From: a virus
IMG/VR virus record: IMGVR_UViG_3300032311_001056
Coordinates: 1 to 22,500 of that record
Reading direction: 5' to 3' (one strand)
DNA: 22,500 bases
Every line of letters begins with the position of its first letter. The stretch's first letter is position 1. Below the pieces are notes generated by a model. The model was not told the DNA's origin, made no database searches, and worked only from the letters and a program-made list of their open reading frames with translations. The position numbers and the translations under genes were made by a program. Of the stretch, positions 16,660-20,043 are shown piece by piece.

Positions 16660-17301
16660 ATGGCTAGAATAACAAAATTAGATCAAGCACTTATTGCTGA
16701 AGCATACACCGTTCAACTTTTTCAAGAATCAGCACCTCACATGACAATTGCTGAAATTCAAAAACGACTTCCTCATATGACACTTGAAGAAGCTCAAATT
16801 ATCGAAGAGCTTTTTGGTAAGCTTGGTCAAAAACTTGGTCAGGTTGCTTCTGGCATAGGTGGAGTTGGTTCAGCTGCTGGTAAAGGACTTGCAGCTGCTG
16901 GTAGAGGCGTTGCAAGTGCCGCTGGACAAGCTGGACAAGCAGTTGCTCAAAAAGCCCAACAAGTGGGTTCTGGCGTAAAAGCAGCAGCTGGACAAGCTGC
17001 TCAAAATGTTGGAAATCTTTATAATACAGCAAGCGCAGATAAAGAACAAGCACAAGCAATTGATAATGCTTCAAAAATAGCTATGGATTTGATTGATTTA
17101 GTTCAATCAGCGCAAGCTAAAGGTCTTATTAATCTCAGAGGAGAAGTTACCAATATGTCACTTGCTCAAATTATGACTAGACTTGAACAAGCCAAAGGAC
17201 AAACAGCTGGTCAGAGACAATCCGCTCAAGCCACAGGATTTACTGGTGGAGTTGGAAGTGCATTCAAGCAAGGAATGCAATCAGCAGGAACACAACCTTA
17301 A
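16660..17301 (+). CDS. Ala/Gly/Gln-rich candidate internal virion protein
   Basis: A 213-residue protein. The leader MARITKLDQALIAEAY contains I-A-E before Ala at 12-15, the same residues as the T4 internal-protein cleavage site (FIAE/A). Two PHMT copies follow (PHMTIAEIQKR and PHMTLEEAQII, about residues 26-48), suggesting a repeated helical motif. Residues about 58-115 are a low-complexity Gly/Ala/Gln segment with regular Lys and no acidic residues, amphipathic rather than a clean membrane helix. The C-terminal half is helical, with a second Gly/Gln-rich tail. The composition recalls ejected internal proteins that contact membranes, but no family is recognised. The stop overlaps the convergent clamp-loader stop by four bases (TTAA). 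Confidence 0.82.
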   Translation: MARITKLDQALIAEAYTVQLFQESAPHMTIAEIQKRLPHMTLEEAQIIEELFGKLGQKLGQVASGIGGVGSAAGKGLAAAGRGVASAAGQAGQAVAQKAQQVGSGVKAAAGQAAQNVGNLYNTASADKEQAQAIDNASKIAMDLIDLVQSAQAKGLINLRGEVTNMSLAQIMTRLEQAKGQTAGQRQSAQATGFTGGVGSAFKQGMQSAGTQP

Positions 17302-18209
17302 AATATATGTTCCAACGATAAGAAACACGCAAATGCGTTGATTTCTTTATCAATCACATTACTACTTTTAAACAAGCTATCTGCAATTTGTATGATAGCT
17401 TGTTTTTTTTGTAATTCATCAATTTCCAAATCATATATATGATTTAAAAAGTTAGAAAGTAATTGATCATAATCATTATCAAACAAATGATCGTTCTCAA
17501 TTAGATATTTTCTAGTTTGCAATGATGATTTATTCAACACACCAGCCCATATATAAGAACATAATGAATTAGAATCTGTTTTTCCATCAATGTTTAATAT
17601 TCCACTGGTTGAATGTTTTTGAATTTCATTGATACATTTTCTAAGATCTGGAAAATAGTTCTTAACAAGATCAATCAATGCCTTGTTTTGATCTTTTGGT
17701 ATTTCAATATCTTCATTTTGTAAGATATATAAACATCTCTTAACTGCTCCCTTTAATGTTGGTCTGATATCAACACTTTGACACCTAGATTGCAAAGGAG
17801 CTATGATTTTGTGACGATAATTAGCTGTTAAAATAAATCTAGCAACTTTAGCATAATCTTCCATCAAGTTACGTAAACATTTCTGCGCTTCTTTTGAAAG
17901 TCCGTCTGCTTCGTCAAGTACCACCACTTTAATACCACCATCAAAGCTTTTTGTTTGTACAAATCCAGATACTTTCACTCTGATATTATCAATACCAGTT
18001 TCATCTGATGCATTTATATACAAATAATCACATTTTAATATATCTTGTACAATTATACGAGATATTGTCGTTTTTCCAGTTCCTGGATTTCCTGTAAATA
18101 AGAAATGCGGTATTTCATTGGTGAAAGATGAGAAAAAAGTGCGTGTATTATCCGACAAACACATATCATCTAACGTATGTGGTCGATATTTTTCAATCCA
18201 TAAATTCAT
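17298..18209 (-). CDS. gp44: Sliding-clamp loader ATPase subunit, T4 gp44 / RFC-like
   Basis: A 303-residue AAA+ ATPase (T4 gp44 is 319) that loads the phage sliding clamp at primer-template junctions. It starts MNLWIEKYRPHTLDDM, the typical W-x-E-K-Y-R-P opening. Walker A GNPGTGKT is at 40-47, Walker B VVVLDEAD at 95-102, sensor 1 TAN at 128-130, and the SRC motif with the arginine finger at 141-143; all key residues are present. The C-terminal collar domain follows from about 215. Its ATG overlaps the TGA of rmlA (ATGA), so it is translationally coupled to a nucleotide-sugar gene. Its partner gp62 and the clamp gp45 are not in the window. It converges on the 213-residue gene and carries that transcript's terminator in antisense. 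Confidence 0.95.
   Translation of the reverse strand: MNLWIEKYRPHTLDDMCLSDNTRTFFSSFTNEIPHFLFTGNPGTGKTTISRIIVQDILKCDYLYINASDETGIDNIRVKVSGFVQTKSFDGGIKVVVLDEADGLSKEAQKCLRNLMEDYAKVARFILTANYRHKIIAPLQSRCQSVDIRPTLKGAVKRCLYILQNEDIEIPKDQNKALIDLVKNYFPDLRKCINEIQKHSTSGILNIDGKTDSNSLCSYIWAGVLNKSSLQTRKYLIENDHLFDNDYDQLLSNFLNHIYDLEIDELQKKQAIIQIADSLFKSSNVIDKEINAFACFLSLEHIF
17370..17410 (+). terminator. Rho-independent terminator for the rightward transcript
   Basis: AAACAAGCTAT (17370-17380) and ATAGCTTGTTT (17395-17405) form a perfect 11-bp stem with a 14-nt loop, and the right arm runs into eight consecutive T (17403-17410). On the plus strand this is a textbook intrinsic terminator about 70 nt after the stop of the 213-residue gene. 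It sits inside the 3' end of the clamp-loader gene, which is read the other way. Confidence 0.7.
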
Positions 18210-18937
18210 TCTGATAATCCTATAATTTTGTTTGTTCTATGTTCAATTGTAGCAACTAAATTTGCACAGTCAAGCAAATCATTATGAGTTCCACAATCAA
18301 ACCAGAAACCTTCAAATTCTTCTACATCCACACCTTCAGCTTCTTGTATTTTTTTGATAAGATCAACTATTTCAAATTCTTTTCTCTTGGAAGGGGTTAA
18401 TTTTTTAGCAAGATCAATAGCGATATTAGTAAAAACATATAAACCTACTACTGCATCATCACTAACAAACTCTGTTGGCTTTTCTACAATATCAACCAAG
18501 CTACCATCTTCATCTAACTTAGCAACTCCATATGCAGATGGATTCTTGACCTTGTAAGTATAGATTGTATTGGGTTGTACTTTAAGTTTTGTATTGGTAA
18601 TGAATACATTATCACCTAAAATTAAAGTAACATCATCATCACCTATAAAATCTTCACCTATAATAAATGCTTCAGGCAATCCACTTGGTTTTTCTTGAAT
18701 AGCATATTCAATTTTTAATTGATACGCTTCACCATGTCTAAGTTGATTTTGAAATAATCTACATTGCTGTGCATCTGATGTAATAATTAGAATTTCTCTA
18801 ATACCCATATCCTTCAAAGTCTGGAGTGGATAATAAATCATTGGTTTATTATAAACAGGCAATAACTGTTTACTGATTGTGTGTGTGAGTGGATAAAGTC
18901 TCGTGCCTTTGCCTCCTGCTAATATAATACCTTTCAT
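18206..18937 (-). CDS. rmlA: Sugar-1-phosphate nucleotidyltransferase (RmlA-type)
   Basis: A 243-residue NTP-transferase. RmlA joins dTTP and glucose-1-phosphate to give dTDP-glucose, the first step towards dTDP-rhamnose. Motifs present: LAGGKGTRLYPLT at 6-18, KPMIYYPL at 31-38, GDN at 108-110, EKP at 152-154, VGLYVF at 164-169, EFEIVD at 187-192 and WFDCGT at 212-217. The metal-binding Asp (109 and 214) are kept. It is about 45 residues shorter than enterobacterial RmlA (about 290), lacking the C-terminal helices of the regulatory/dimer region; short homologues exist. GLPEAF at 86-91 replaces the usual GLAQAF, so another sugar or nucleotide is possible. It is 4 bp after the reductase gene and coupled to the clamp loader. 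Confidence 0.88.
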   Translation of the reverse strand: MKGIILAGGKGTRLYPLTHTISKQLLPVYNKPMIYYPLQTLKDMGIREILIITSDAQQCRLFQNQLRHGEAYQLKIEYAIQEKPSGLPEAFIIGEDFIGDDDVTLILGDNVFITNTKLKVQPNTIYTYKVKNPSAYGVAKLDEDGSLVDIVEKPTEFVSDDAVVGLYVFTNIAIDLAKKLTPSKRKEFEIVDLIKKIQEAEGVDVEEFEGFWFDCGTHNDLLDCANLVATIEHRTNKIIGLSE

Positions 18938-18941
18938 AAAA

Positions 18942-19826
18942 TTATTTTGTATTGATTAAAGCCATATCCATAGCAGATCCTTCAGTTTGTATATTAAAAT
19001 CAGGAAACATAGTTCTTAACTTATCAATAGATAACACACAATTTGATCGTGGTGCAATTATATTGATATCTTCAATATCTACAAACTTCCAATTTTTATT
19101 TTTGAAACCATAAGCTTTCATAATTTTAGTTGCGAATTCTGTATCTTGCGCTTCAGGGTTAACAAAATTAATAACGCCGATAGAGTTGGTTGATATGTTA
19201 TTTTCAACGATATATTCAATAAAATCACATAAATCAGGAATATATGTTTTGGAGTTTTTATAGTTAACTAAATTATCATATTTTAGAATTTTAGTGAGAT
19301 AACTTCTTTCATGAAGATCATTACCAAACGGCATTCTTACACGAATCGTACAACCATACTCGTTTAAAGTTTCAAAAGCGTGTTTTGTTTTGGAATAGTA
19401 TGATGAATTGTCAAACAAGCCGAAATTAGGCTCATCAGTTTCAGTAAATTCTTTTTCATAACCACTGTAAATACATCCAGATGAAATATGAATATAATCA
19501 ATTCCCGAAGTTTTGCAAACGTTGCTGATTTTTAGAGGTAATTTGACATTAAGTTCCCAACAGAGTTTCTTTTTCTGTTCTCCTTCATCAACATTCGGTC
19601 TTCCTGTAAAACCAGCGCAATTTATGACATGTGTTATTCCATTGTTTAAAATAAATTTATACAATGTAGCATCATTTGCATAATCTAAATCTTTTCTAGA
19701 TTTTAAAAAATAATTGATATGTTCTTTGGCTGAATGTGTGTACAATTCTGTTCCAACATATCCAGATCCTAAAATAAGAACATTAGTTTGCTTCGTATTC
19801 TTCTTCGACAAATTTTTGGATGTCAT
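18942..19826 (-). CDS. NDP-sugar epimerase/reductase, UER1/NRS-ER-like (RmlD-related)
   Basis: A 294-residue extended short-chain dehydrogenase. The NAD(P)-binding motif GSGYVG is at 20-25, NCAGFTGRPNVD at 69-80, SSGCIY at 115-120 with the catalytic Ser, and YSKTK at 144-148 with the Tyr/Lys pair. RVRMP at 162-166, the INFVNP block and APRSN near 258-262 resemble, from memory, the plant UER1/NRS-ER enzymes that carry out 3,5-epimerisation and 4-reduction to rhamnose; RmlD is the alternative. The first 13 residues precede the fold and overlap the 73-residue gene by 44 bp; the next Met (165) is inside the domain, so this start is preferred. With rmlA it suggests a rhamnose-type nucleotide sugar; no 4,6-dehydratase is in the window. 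Confidence 0.82.
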   Translation of the reverse strand: MTSKNLSKKNTKQTNVLILGSGYVGTELYTHSAKEHINYFLKSRKDLDYANDATLYKFILNNGITHVINCAGFTGRPNVDEGEQKKKLCWELNVKLPLKISNVCKTSGIDYIHISSGCIYSGYEKEFTETDEPNFGLFDNSSYYSKTKHAFETLNEYGCTIRVRMPFGNDLHERSYLTKILKYDNLVNYKNSKTYIPDLCDFIEYIVENNISTNSIGVINFVNPEAQDTEFATKIMKAYGFKNKNWKFVDIEDINIIAPRSNCVLSIDKLRTMFPDFNIQTEGSAMDMALINTK

Positions 19827-20004
19827 ATATATTCAATGTATCGTTGGTTTGGAAAAAGTCAACCAATAATTCATGAAGCTGATTTCCCATACTGGATATT
19901 TCTTCGTCTTCTGTTGAATCCAAGAAAGTTTGTAAATCTTCAAATGCATCTAATATTTTTTCTTCTTTTTGAAGTAATCCCTTTAGTAATTTTATTTTTT
20001 TCAT
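19783..20004 (-). CDS. Small acidic helical protein of unknown function
   Basis: A 73-residue protein with a basic N-terminal helix (MKKIKLLKGLLQKEEK) and an acidic remainder ending in EEEYEAN. No family is recognised, and it has no Cys, signal peptide or membrane segment. It is the first gene of the leftward operon with the reductase, rmlA and the clamp loader, and its 3' end overlaps the reductase start by 44 bp in another frame. A perfect TATAAATA lies 9 nt before its ATG, which supports it as a real gene. A plus-strand open frame over the same bases (19788-20039) lacks any comparable support. Confidence 0.65.
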   Translation of the reverse strand: MKKIKLLKGLLQKEEKILDAFEDLQTFLDSTEDEEISSMGNQLHELLVDFFQTNDTLNIYDIQKFVEEEYEAN

Positions 20005-20013
20005 ATATTCGAG

Positions 20014-20021
20014 TATTTATA
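20014..20021 (-). promoter_or_regulatory. Perfect TATAAATA late-promoter-like motif
   Basis: TATAAATA on the minus strand is identical to the T4 late -10 consensus and lies 9 nt before the ATG at 20004. It would drive the 73-residue gene, reductase, rmlA and clamp-loader operon. Confidence 0.5.
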
Positions 20022-20027
20022 CAAAAA

Positions 20028-20039
20028 CTAAATAAATAA
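20028..20039 (+). promoter_or_regulatory. Double NTAAATAW motif before the fibre gene
   Basis: CTAAATAAATAA contains CTAAATAA (8 nt before the ATG) and the overlapping ATAAATAA (4 nt before it). It is back to back with the minus-strand TATAAATA at 20014-20021 inside a 39-bp divergent gap. Confidence 0.45.
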
Positions 20040-20043
20040 AGAC

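Noticed and set aside
16799-17074. Minus-strand Leu/Gln-rich open frames opposite the 213-residue gene
   Set aside because: They are antisense shadows of Ala/Gly/Gln codons with no start signal; the plus frame has a perfect late-type motif and a terminator downstream.
17259-17279. Hairpin TGCATTC/GAATGCA near the end of the 213-residue gene as a terminator for the clamp-loader operon
   Set aside because: A 7-bp stem without a following U tract on the minus strand, and it lies in a coding repeat-rich region where chance pairing is likely.
17287-17313. Inverted repeat GGAACA/TGTTCC across the convergent stops as a bidirectional terminator
   Set aside because: The stem is only 6 bp with a 15-nt loop and no T tract on either side; the hairpin at 17370-17410 is far stronger for the plus strand.
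19788-20039. Plus-strand 83-codon open frame opposite the 73-residue gene
   Set aside because: It has no upstream motif and runs against a minus-strand gene that has a perfect TATAAATA; the fibre gene starts just after it with its own motif.
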